The notes beneath the pieces were generated by a model, which made no database searches, was not told the origin of the DNA, and saw nothing but the letters and a program-made list of their open reading frames with translations. A stretch of DNA of 8,329 nucleotides from Actinomycetota bacterium (lineage in GTDB: Bacteria; Actinomycetota; Acidimicrobiia; Acidimicrobiales; Poriferisodalaceae). The position numbers and the translations under genes were made by a program. Location of the stretch: assembly GCA_013151655.1 (NCBI GenBank), contig JAADHX010000172.1, positions 1 through 8,329 on the forward strand, in the 5' to 3' direction. Positions 1 to 6,307 of this stretch are shown here, one piece after another; position 1 is the stretch's first letter, and every line of letters starts with the position of its first letter.

Positions 1-2512
1 CAATGGCGACCACCTGGCTAGACGGCGCCCAGATCTGTCTGGCGAAATCGGTTCCGAGCACAACAATCGAGCCATCCGCGGCAGCCAGAACAATCGAACC
101 CGCGCCAAGCCCGACGACAGGGGCGACGGTGGTCGCAGTAACTGAGCCTGCAGTTGAGGTTGTCGTTCTGGCTGGGGCTGTGGTTCCAGTTGTAACTGGG
201 GTTGTGCTCGTCGTTGTGGTTGTCTCGACGGCGACCGGTGCTGTCGAGACTGTCGATGTAACCGTGGCCGCGCCCCCGGTAACCGACGCTCGTGGTTCGA
301 TTCGAACTGAAACGGTTGCGGTCTCGCATCGCCGAGGAGCCTCGACGCATATTTCGTAGCGGCCGACGAGCCCACTCCGAGCGCCGAGCAACGTTCGCAC
401 GGTCAGGCTGGCTCCTGTGCCGCTGACGAGCACTCCTCGGGGCGGGCCGACCTCGATGAACCGCACTGTGTAGGGCTGGTCGCCTAGTCGATCGTTGTCC
501 AACAGATTGACGGTGACCGATTCGGCTTCCGACAGTGAAAGGAAGTCGTCTGCAACCTCGAAGGTGTGGGTCTCGACCGAGCCGACATCGCAGCGCCCAA
601 TCCGTGCAGTCCCGACCTGATCGACTGGGCGTAGGACACAAACCGTGTCGGGAACACGGTCGAACGCAGATTCCACGATGGGGCGCCGCACACTCTGGTC
701 GCCTTCAACGTCGAGCCCGTGAGTTACGGCGACACCTCCGCCGAGGGCGACATCGTCGGTGCCGGTGAGGCCACATGAGCCATCGCCGTCGATGTTTGCA
801 CCAAGACTCAGCGCTGGTATCGCAAGGCGGCACCCAGCGCTACCAGTCTGGTCGCCAATAATCGACGCACCGATCACGAGCAACGAGCGCACCGAGAGAT
901 TCGCACCGGACTGAGCTGAGTTGCCCGCGAGCGTCGAGTGCTCGATGCGCACGATCACTCCAGGCCCACGGTCGACGTCTAGCCCACCGCCGCTGCCGGC
1001 GACGTTGTCGGCAATCGTGGTGTTAAGAAGGGCGACCGACGAACCCTGGTCGGCGTGAACGCCGCCGCCCGCACCGTTTGGTCCGACGGCGTTGTTATCG
1101 AAGCTGGATGCAACAAGGTTTGTCTCGCCGCGAGTCAGCATGCCGCCTCCACGGGCACCGGTGTGAGGAGCGCTGTTGGCCGTTATGCGCGATGCCTCGA
1201 CCCGGATCTCACCGGCTGAACTTGCGAAGAGCCCGCCGCCCCCGGTTCCGTTGCTCGTGTTGGAGTCAATACGAACCGACACCAGCGTTATGGCCTCGCC
1301 AAGTTCGCGGTTGCCGACAAGGTAGAGGCCGCCCCCGGCTCCGCCCGCGGAATTACTTGTGACCACGGAACGCGTTACCGTCGACTGGCCCTTGTGATTG
1401 ATGGCGCCGCCAGCACCTACCTGACCAGCCGTATTGGCCGCAAAGAGGCTGTTGTCGACAGTGAGCCTGCCTTCGGAGTAGATAGCGCCGCCGCCACCAC
1501 CTCTCGCCAGAAAGGCTGCCAGTTCGATGCTTCGCGCCTGGTTGGCCACGAACGATGTGTCTTCAACCTCGAGGGTGCCGTCGACAAAAACTGCGCCACC
1601 TCCAGCCGAGGAGGCGGCCGCAACGTTGGCCTCAAAGACGGCCCCTGACAAACGAACCGTTACATCACTGCCTCCAAAGAAGGCGCCGCCTCGCCCGAAG
1701 TCCGTACGATTCTGCATCAGCTTCGAGTCGAGCACAGTCGCCTCGGCGCCGTTTCCGATATGGATCGCGCCGCCGTCGTAGGCAGCAAGGTTCTCGACGA
1801 ACGCAGAGTCGGAAATCCATATGTCGCCAAGGGCGTGGATCGCACCGCCGGTACCTTCTGTGGCCGCACCGTTTGTTAGGGCCGAGTTTTCCCTCAGCAC
1901 GCTGGCAACTATGGCTATGTCGCCTGTGGCAAAGATCGCACCGCCGCGGCCGCCAAGGGTGGCGCTTCGACGGATCTCTGAGTTGATAAGCGAAACCCCG
2001 CTGCCCCGAACCGCGCCGCCGTCCGAACTTGCCTGGCCGCCAACGAGTACCACGTCGTACAAGACGAGGTTGCCGCCACCGGGAACATCGATCAGACGGT
2101 CCGTGGGGCATGGGCCCGCAGCTGGCGAAATTGTCGCCCCGCCGCCGCGCACGATGAGGGTGTTTCGCCCCGCAAAGTCGAGGTCGCCTGACACGTTCTC
2201 GTCTTCGTCCTCGCCACAGAGTAAACGATGGACGTCGCCGGGAATCAGATCGATCGCAACCGTCCCGCGGTGTGACGCTGCGGCGGTGAATGCTTCCCGG
2301 AGCGAAAGCTGCCTGTCAGCGTTGGAAACAATATCGTCGACAGTGGTGACCGTCAGAACCACATCGGGTTCTGGCAGGTCCATCGGAGCGCCGAAGCTGC
2401 TGCTTGCTCGCACAGAGGTTGCGCCAACGAACAGGGCGCCTACCGCGACGGCCAGCATGAGAAACGGTCGGATGCGATGCCCCAAATGAGGCACCGAAGA
2501 TACTGGGCGCAC
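1..2512 (-). CDS. Secreted CSLREA / choice-of-anchor Q type beta-helix protein, C-terminus beyond window
   Basis: One frame stays open for 837 codons from a GTG at 2512 to the window edge, so the gene is 3'-truncated by the window. Residues 1-36 look like a Sec signal peptide: basic start, hydrophobic run at about 17-33, likely cut after Val-Arg-Ala. Residues 52-76 resemble a CSLREA segment (QLSLREAF at 68-75). Residues 165-511 carry repeated GGAI/GGGL motifs, and 206-533 carry twelve [FLIV]xxN motifs about 28 residues apart, the pattern of a right-handed beta-helix. Residues 631-647 (DQVGTARIGRCDVGSVE) match the closing motif of choice-of-anchor Q proteins. Residues 651-739 look like an Ig/cadherin-like domain with NLLDND at 669-674. 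A Thr-rich linker at 748-798 follows, then about 39 residues of unknown fold. A surface or adhesive role is inference. It starts 51 bases after prcA and could be read through from it. Confidence 0.88.
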   Translation of the reverse strand, partial: MRPVSSVPHLGHRIRPFLMLAVAVGALFVGATSVRASSSFGAPMDLPEPDVVLTVTTVDDIVSNADRQLSLREAFTAAASHRGTVAIDLIPGDVHRLLCGEDEDENVSGDLDFAGRNTLIVRGGGATISPAAGPCPTDRLIDVPGGGNLVLYDVVLVGGQASSDGGAVRGSGVSLINSEIRRSATLGGRGGAIFATGDIAIVASVLRENSALTNGAATEGTGGAIHALGDIWISDSAFVENLAAYDGGAIHIGNGAEATVLDSKLMQNRTDFGRGGAFFGGSDVTVRLSGAVFEANVAAASSAGGGAVFVDGTLEVEDTSFVANQARSIELAAFLARGGGGGAIYSEGRLTVDNSLFAANTAGQVGAGGAINHKGQSTVTRSVVTSNSAGGAGGGLYLVGNRELGEAITLVSVRIDSNTSNGTGGGGLFASSAGEIRVEASRITANSAPHTGARGGGMLTRGETNLVASSFDNNAVGPNGAGGGVHADQGSSVALLNTTIADNVAGSGGGLDVDRGPGVIVRIEHSTLAGNSAQSGANLSVRSLLVIGASIIGDQTGSAGCRLAIPALSLGANIDGDGSCGLTGTDDVALGGGVAVTHGLDVEGDQSVRRPIVESAFDRVPDTVCVLRPVDQVGTARIGRCDVGSVETHTFEVADDFLSLSEAESVTVNLLDNDRLGDQPYTVRFIEVGPPRGVLVSGTGASLTVRTLLGARSGLVGRYEICVEAPRRCETATVSVRIEPRASVTGGAATVTSTVSTAPVAVETTTTTSTTPVTTGTTAPARTTTSTAGSVTATTVAPVVGLGAGSIVLAAADGSIVVLGTDFARQIWAPSSQVVAI
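119..271 (-). repeat. Thr-rich low-complexity linker inside the beta-helix protein
   Basis: Codons 748-798 of the long minus-strand gene are mostly Thr with Ser, Ala, Val and Pro, including runs such as TETTTTTSTTP. Such segments are typical stalks or linkers in secreted actinobacterial proteins and possible O-glycosylation sites; that role is inference. The DNA is correspondingly simple, which produces shadow frames on both strands. Confidence 0.75.
914..2020 (-). repeat. Coding tandem repeat: about twelve GGA[IVL] / [FLIV]xxN beta-helix rungs
   Basis: The repeated unit is about 28 residues (84 bases). Its conserved Asn falls at residues 209, 241, 268, 296, 324, 360, 387, 418, 446, 474, 503 and 531 of the protein. 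GGAI, GGAV, GGAF or GGGL motifs begin near 165, 190, 222, 247, 275, 305, 341, 368, 393, 425, 455, 482 and 508. The pairing of GGAI and FxxN is the signature of chlamydial polymorphic membrane protein repeats. Units have diverged at both protein and DNA level, so this is an old protein repeat rather than a recent DNA expansion. Confidence 0.8.
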
Positions 2513-2516
2513 GGGA

Positions 2517-2523
2517 CCTCCTC
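2517..2523 (-). promoter_or_regulatory. Shine-Dalgarno site (GAGGAGG) of the beta-helix gene
   Basis: On the minus strand GAGGAGG ends four bases before the GTG at 2512. It favours that GTG over the next in-frame GTG at 2494, which would sit 22 bases away. It is the strongest ribosome binding site in the window. Confidence 0.75.
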
Positions 2524-2563
2524 GATCCGCGTATGCCAGTCGACTCTAACTCTGAACGGATAA

Positions 2564-3250
2564 TCAGTTCGCCGAAAGCATGACCTCTACTGCATCGTCG
2601 TCGAGTCGATGGAATGCACGACGGCCGTTGCCTCGGTCGAGCGTCGCGACCTCGAGCTCGGCGGCACCCAAAGTTCGATCGGGCCCTGCGAGCGCAGAAG
2701 CAGCGAGTTTGACAGCATCTTGCAGAGCCATACCCTCTGACCAGCCAGCTTGCAGACGTTCAAGTATTGCGCTGCTATCGCCCCCGATAGCGGCAATGTT
2801 GGTTTCGTCCATCACGGTGCCGTCGAACATGAGGTGAAACAGCTGATCGTCGTCAGGTTCATCGCCGATTTCGGCCAGGAGAATCTCGACCTCCAGCGGT
2901 TTATGTTCGTGGGTGAACACTTGGCCCATGATCTGGGCGTACTGGTTCGCGAGCGACCGGGCATCGACGTCTTCTCTGGAGTAGACGAATCCCTTCTGAT
3001 CGGCATGGCGAACACCGGCTATCCGCAGCTGGTCGAACTCGTTGTAACGACCGACGCCACCAAAGGCGATTCGGTCGTAGATCTCGCTGACTTTACGCAG
3101 AGTTGCACTGGTGTTTTCGGCCACAAACACGATGCCCTCGACGTAGCGCATTCCGACCAAGGCGCGGCCCCTGGCAATGCCTTTGCGAGCGAAGTCGGCT
3201 TTGTCTTGGACCAGTTGTTCTGGCGATACATAAAATCCGGGCATGCCCAT
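2564..3250 (-). CDS. prcA: 20S proteasome alpha subunit
   Basis: This 228-residue protein forms the outer, gating rings of the 20S core and docks the ATPase; alpha subunits are not proteolytic. Visible hallmarks are the N-terminal YVSPEQ (7-12), ARKGIARGRALVG (21-33), VFVAEN (41-46) and YDRIAFGGVGRYNEFDQLR (58-76), all close to actinobacterial PrcA. It lacks a processed Thr nucleophile, as expected. It is somewhat shorter than Mycobacterium PrcA (about 248), mainly at the C-terminus. The ATG at 3250 lies 2 bases after the prcB stop, with a weak GGGGG 9 bases upstream; an ATG two codons later (3244) is an equally good start by alignment. Tight coupling to prcB implies translation from the same mRNA. 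Confidence 0.96.
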   Translation of the reverse strand: MGMPGFYVSPEQLVQDKADFARKGIARGRALVGMRYVEGIVFVAENTSATLRKVSEIYDRIAFGGVGRYNEFDQLRIAGVRHADQKGFVYSREDVDARSLANQYAQIMGQVFTHEHKPLEVEILLAEIGDEPDDDQLFHLMFDGTVMDETNIAAIGGDSSAILERLQAGWSEGMALQDAVKLAASALAGPDRTLGAAELEVATLDRGNGRRAFHRLDDDAVEVMLSAN

Positions 3251-3252
3251 AA

Positions 3253-4044
3253 CTACACACCCCCGTATTGAGTGGAGAGGTTGGCGGTGAGCGCCGTCAC
3301 CCTGACGGCTAAGTCGGCGTCGTCGATGCGAGCGAACCCATCTTCGGTGATGTTGGCCACGACCGGGTAGATGCCTCGAATAGGGTCAGGGCCGCCAGTC
3401 GCGGAATCTTCGTCGGCAGCGTGCCACAAAGCGCTCAAAGCCAGATCGATGGCTGCGCCTGTGTCCATTGCGTCGGAGAACCCGAGCTTCAGGACCGTTG
3501 ATGCGTGCAGACTTCCTGAGCCGGTGCTTGCATAGTCGCGTTCTTCGTAGCGACCGCCAGTAATGTCGAACTGATATAGACGGCCGAGTTCTCGGCGTCG
3601 GTCGTACCCGGCGAACACGGGTACTACGGCCAGGCCCTGCATGGCCGCTGGCAGGTTTGAGCGGATCATGCCGCTAAGTTGGTTGGCCTTGCCATCGAGG
3701 CTGAGCTCCTTGCCTTCGACCTTTTCGTAGTGTTCTAGCTGAACTTGAAAGATCTTGACCATCTCGATTGCGGGCCCTGCCGCTCCCGCAATGGCGACGC
3801 CAGAGAACCGGTCGGCTTCGAACACCTTCTCGATGGTGCGGTGGCTGATGAGGTGGCCGCTAGTGGCACGCCTATCGCCAGCCAAAACGACGCCGTCGAT
3901 AGTGCGCAAGGCCAGAACGGTAGTGGCGTGACCTGCATCGAATTGACCTGGAAGTTCGCGAACAATACTCCGGCCGGTGCGGTCGAGAAGTTTCACGAAG
4001 TCTGGCCCTGGATCGTCGCCAGGGTCGAACGTTGGCATGGACAT
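3253..4044 (-). CDS. prcB: 20S proteasome beta subunit (catalytic, with propeptide)
   Basis: This 263-residue protein is the proteolytic subunit of the 20S core. A propeptide of about 40 residues is expected to be removed before Thr41 (context GHA|TTVLALR), leaving Thr41 as N-terminal nucleophile. Family-conserved partners fall at the expected distances: Asp57 (in AGDRR, mature position 17) and Lys73 (IEKV, mature position 33). Other hallmarks are LEHYEKVEG (103-111), AAMQGL (133-138), TGSGSLH (174-180) and DEDSATGGPDPIRGIYP (211-227). The propeptide is shorter than the roughly 57 residues of M. tuberculosis PrcB, and the residue before the cut is Ala rather than Gly. The ATG at 4044 follows the pup stop by 5 bases; a second ATG two codons on (4038) is possible. 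No clear Shine-Dalgarno is seen, so translational coupling to pup is likely. Confidence 0.97.
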   Translation of the reverse strand: MSMPTFDPGDDPGPDFVKLLDRTGRSIVRELPGQFDAGHATTVLALRTIDGVVLAGDRRATSGHLISHRTIEKVFEADRFSGVAIAGAAGPAIEMVKIFQVQLEHYEKVEGKELSLDGKANQLSGMIRSNLPAAMQGLAVVPVFAGYDRRRELGRLYQFDITGGRYEERDYASTGSGSLHASTVLKLGFSDAMDTGAAIDLALSALWHAADEDSATGGPDPIRGIYPVVANITEDGFARIDDADLAVRVTALTANLSTQYGGV

Positions 4045-4049
4045 GGAAG

Positions 4050-4244
4050 TTATTGGCCGCCCTTTTGTACGTAGTTCTTGACGAACTCTTCGGCATTGGT
4101 TTCGAGAACATCGTCGATTTCGTCGAGGAGGTCGTCGATGTCGGCCTTAAGTTCGGCACCAGTTTCTGAAGATGTGGGTGCCTCATGCACCACTTCGTCG
4201 TCGCCACGCGGAGCGGGGCGGCGAATCTGTTCACGTTCTGCCAT
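4050..4244 (-). CDS. pup: Prokaryotic ubiquitin-like protein Pup
   Basis: Pup is the small, largely disordered protein tag joined to Lys residues of substrates for proteasomal breakdown. From the ATG at 4244 it is 64 residues, the same length as M. tuberculosis Pup. The C-terminal half is nearly identical to known Pups: DDLLDEIDDVLETNAEEF, then VKNYVQKGGQ at the end. The final residue is Gln, so Dop must deamidate it to Glu before ligation by PafA. The N-terminal half is variable and charged, as usual. An ATG at 4250 lies in frame two codons earlier, but GGAGAG abuts it with no spacing and sits well for 4244. It lies 96 bases after dop and 5 before prcB. Confidence 0.97.
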   Translation of the reverse strand: MAEREQIRRPAPRGDDEVVHEAPTSSETGAELKADIDDLLDEIDDVLETNAEEFVKNYVQKGGQ

Positions 4245-4250
4245 GAGCAT

Positions 4251-4256
4251 CTCTCC
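4251..4256 (-). promoter_or_regulatory. Shine-Dalgarno site (GGAGAG) deciding the pup start
   Basis: GGAGAG lies directly against the upstream ATG (4250), but six bases before the ATG at 4244. The spacing supports 4244 as the true start and gives Pup its usual 64-residue length. Confidence 0.65.
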
Positions 4257-4340
4257 GATCTACAAATTGAGGAGCAGTTGGGTTGTCGGTGCGACTTTGT
4301 ACTCCGTTAGGCCGGCGATGGCCCGATAATGACTTAGTCG

Positions 4341-5837
4341 TCAGGCGCCGAGCCGATCAAGTAGTTCTTCTGCTGTGTCGCACTGGTCCAGTACGTTACC
4401 GACATAGGCCTCGGTACCGCGTAACGGTTCGAGGGTAGGCACTCGTCTAAGAGCATCGGTGCCAACATCGAACACGATCGAGTCCCAGTTGGCGGCCACC
4501 ACCTGGTCCTTGAACTTCTGAAGACAGCGACCCCTAAAGTAGGCCCGGGTGCGGGCCGGTGGATTGTCTATCGCGAACTCGACCTCGGCGTCGGTAACCA
4601 CCCGCTGCATGCCGAGGCGCGAAAAGAGGTTCTTGGCTGGCCGCAGATCGTGGAACTGAAGGTCGAGCCCCCGCACCCTTGGATCGTCCCACTCGAGGCT
4701 GTGACGGTCGCGGAAGGCTTCGATCAGGCGAAGCTTGGCTATCCACTCGACCCGATCGGCGAGGCTCATTGGGTCGGTTTCGAGCCCCGTGAGCACATCT
4801 TCCCAACGCATCAAGATGTCTTGACCAATGTCGTCGCCCCCGACAGCATCGAATCCACGGTCTTCGCCGTACTTGCGGGCCAAGTCGAGATACTCCCATT
4901 GCACCTCAAGAGCCGACATTGTGCCCCCAGATGCCATCTCGTAGACGTTGCTGAGCGAAATGTCGTAGCTAACCTCGCGCATGGCCGACACCGGCGAACG
5001 GAAAACCAAGTCTCTTGGCAAGACGTTGTCGTCGATCATGGCCAGGACAATGGACGCTGTCCCAATCTTGAGATACGTAGCAACTTCTGACTGGGTGGCG
5101 TCGCCGGCGATCACGTGAAAGCGCCGGTACTTGCGCGAGTTGGCGTGCGGCTCGTCGCGAGTATTGACAATCGGCCGCTTCAGGGTGGTTTCGAGCCCAA
5201 CCTCTTCTTCGAAGAAATCGGCCCGCTGCGTCATTTGAAAGGGCACATCTTCGATAGTCAACCCCGGCGCCTCGGAGCCGACCTTACCGCTGCCGATGTA
5301 CATCTGCCTGGTGATGAAGAACGGCGTGATGTGCTGAACAATTCGACCAAACGGTGTCTGCCGGTCGAGCAAATAATTCTCGTGGGTGCCGTAGGTATTG
5401 CCTTTACCATCAGAGTTGTTCTTGTGAACAACCAACTCCTGGCCCTCAGGCAGCAGCCGGTTGGCGATCTCCATTGAGGCCTGAAGTATGCGTTCTGAGG
5501 CGACGTCGTAGATGACGGCGTCGCGAGCGTCGAAACGCTCAGGCGACGACATCTCCGGATGGGCATGATCAACGTAGTACCGCGCGCCGTTGGTGAGAAC
5601 CGCGTTAATCAGGTGACTGTCGATCACCGGTGCCAGAGCGTCGTGGTCGTTTACTCCCCTGGCGTCGACACCGGGCGATTCGTCTTCGAAGTCCCAGTCG
5701 ACTCTGCCGTTGAGACGTTCGTTGACATAGGCATTGATGAGCATCGACGATGCCGACACCGGATTGGAGTCGGCGTCGGGGTTCTGGTGGAGAATCCCGA
5801 ACTCAGTTTCGATACCGCAGACCTTGTGAACAGCCAA
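4341..5837 (-). CDS. dop: Depupylase / Pup deamidase Dop
   Basis: Dop converts the C-terminal Gln of Pup to Glu and cleaves Pup from substrates; it belongs to the carboxylate-amine ligase fold shared with PafA. The 498 residues include the metal-binding start GIETEFGI (8-15), the Dop-type insertion DWDFEDESPGVDARG (47-61), TNGARYYVDHAHPE (82-95) with the likely catalytic Asp90, NTYGTHENYL (147-156), VGLETTLKRPIVNTRDEPHA (213-232) and WDSIVFDVGTDALRRVPTLE (451-470). The 47-61 insertion and YVDHAHPE, where PafA has a YLDVGSHPE-like motif, mark it as Dop rather than PafA. The start is a TTG at 5837: an in-frame stop lies nine codons upstream and no ATG, GTG or other TTG intervenes. It lacks a Shine-Dalgarno and has a TANNNT hexamer 7 bases upstream, so a leaderless mRNA is plausible. 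Its place before pup-prcB-prcA matches the mycobacterial order. Confidence 0.95.
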   Translation of the reverse strand: MAVHKVCGIETEFGILHQNPDADSNPVSASSMLINAYVNERLNGRVDWDFEDESPGVDARGVNDHDALAPVIDSHLINAVLTNGARYYVDHAHPEMSSPERFDARDAVIYDVASERILQASMEIANRLLPEGQELVVHKNNSDGKGNTYGTHENYLLDRQTPFGRIVQHITPFFITRQMYIGSGKVGSEAPGLTIEDVPFQMTQRADFFEEEVGLETTLKRPIVNTRDEPHANSRKYRRFHVIAGDATQSEVATYLKIGTASIVLAMIDDNVLPRDLVFRSPVSAMREVSYDISLSNVYEMASGGTMSALEVQWEYLDLARKYGEDRGFDAVGGDDIGQDILMRWEDVLTGLETDPMSLADRVEWIAKLRLIEAFRDRHSLEWDDPRVRGLDLQFHDLRPAKNLFSRLGMQRVVTDAEVEFAIDNPPARTRAYFRGRCLQKFKDQVVAANWDSIVFDVGTDALRRVPTLEPLRGTEAYVGNVLDQCDTAEELLDRLGA

Positions 5838-5844
5838 GACAACC

Positions 5845-5850
5845 AGGGTA
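5845..5850 (-). promoter_or_regulatory. Candidate -10 hexamer of dop, leaderless type
   Basis: TACCCT lies 7 bases before the TTG start of dop, which would place the transcription start at or next to the start codon. No convincing -35 lies 17-18 bases upstream. Support comes mainly from the lack of a Shine-Dalgarno and the same arrangement at three other genes here. Confidence 0.35.
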
Positions 5851-5905
5851 CCGAGCGCTGTCTAAGTTCGCCGAAATCTAGCCGGTTTGGGGTGCAGATC
5901 TGAGG

Positions 5906-6229
5906 TTAGAGGCAGTCGAACATGACGCTGAACAACAGTTCGGTGTCTTCTTCTGGCAACCCGTCGTCCTCGTCGGCGTTAGCCATGCGGTTGAGTTGAT
6001 CTCGGTCGGCGTTGTCGAACAATCCGTCGACCACACAAGCTGCGACGTCGTCGGTAAGGGTGTCGTCTTCGGTCAGAGCTTCGATGAGTTCTGTCCGAAG
6101 CTCTTCATCGGTCAAATCCTCGGCATTCGTTGAGCATCCGACTGCAAAAAGAACCAACGCCAGCACAACAGCACCAAGACGGGCCCCACGACGTTTGTTG
6201 GTTGTCTGGCTGGTTACGATTTTAGACAT
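5906..6229 (-). CDS. Small acidic lipoprotein of unknown function
   Basis: From the ATG at 6229 the product is 107 residues. Residues 1-31 form a lipoprotein signal peptide: a basic segment (NKRRGAR at 11-17), a hydrophobic stretch (LGAVVLALVLFAV at 18-30) and a lipobox ending AVGC with Cys32 as the lipidated residue. The mature part is about 76 residues and strongly acidic (DLTDEELRTELIEALTEDD from 39). Two later cysteines, Cys65 (AACVVDGL) and Cys106 (FDCL at the very end), may form a disulphide. I do not recognise a named family. The open frame continues to a TTG at 6286, but that extension is basic, precedes the signal peptide and overlaps a perfect inverted repeat, so 6229 is preferred. 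It lies 68 bases before dop on the same strand and appears to have its own promoter. Confidence 0.75.
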   Translation of the reverse strand: MSKIVTSQTTNKRRGARLGAVVLALVLFAVGCSTNAEDLTDEELRTELIEALTEDDTLTDDVAACVVDGLFDNADRDQLNRMANADEDDGLPEEDTELLFSVMFDCL

Positions 6230-6235
6230 TCCAAC

Positions 6236-6241
6236 AGCATA
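6236..6241 (-). promoter_or_regulatory. Candidate -10 hexamer of the lipoprotein gene, leaderless type
   Basis: TATGCT lies 6 bases before the ATG at 6229, the exact spacing of leaderless actinobacterial promoters, and there is no spaced Shine-Dalgarno. The inverted repeat at 6242-6279 starts at the base next to this hexamer and would cover the -13 to -50 region. Confidence 0.45.
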
Positions 6242-6279
6242 TCGACCGGAACGGGAGTGATCCATCCCGTTCCGGTCGA
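6242..6279. repeat. Perfect 15-bp inverted repeat (8-base spacer) between tetR and the lipoprotein gene
   Basis: The left arm is 6242-6256 (TCGACCGGAACGGGA) and the right arm 6265-6279 is its exact reverse complement, with GTGATCCA between. RNA from either strand would form a strong GC-rich hairpin. It begins 28 bases after the tetR stop, as a terminator would, but no U-run follows on either strand. It also lies directly upstream of the lipoprotein gene's candidate -10, where an operator would sit. Terminator without U-tract, operator, or both remain possible; the repeat itself is certain. Confidence 0.9.
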
Positions 6280-6307
6280 GTGTCAACCTCGCCGATCACC
6301 GCGCCTG

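Noticed and set aside
18..641. Minus-strand open frame of 207 codons near the left edge
   Set aside because: It overlaps the choice-of-anchor, Ig-like and Thr-rich coding in another frame and is Arg/Ser-rich, as expected of a shadow.
1665..2111. Minus-strand open frame of 148 codons within the beta-helix gene
   Set aside because: It lies in another frame of the same strand, is Arg-rich with no recognisable motif, and competes with the continuous 837-codon frame.
1821..2489. Plus-strand open frame of 222 codons
   Set aside because: It is the reverse of the repeated Gly/Ala-rich beta-helix codons. The minus-strand frame is longer, has a signal peptide and domain motifs, and explains the bias.
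2750..3271. Plus-strand open frame of 173 codons opposite prcA
   Set aside because: prcA in this stretch is unmistakable; the plus-strand translation shows no family motif.
4331..4339. Small palindrome GACT-T-AGTC just after dop
   Set aside because: Four-base arms are too short to call a terminator or operator; pup is probably transcribed through from dop.
6281..6286. TTGACA on the minus strand, a perfect -35 consensus after tetR
   Set aside because: No -10-like hexamer lies 16-18 bases downstream; the nearest good one (TATGCT) is 39 bases away. It is also the TTG that opens the over-long lipoprotein frame.
6230..6286. Longer lipoprotein start at TTG 6286 or ATG 6265
   Set aside because: Both would add residues ahead of a normal signal peptide, would be encoded by the perfect inverted repeat, and lack a ribosome binding site.
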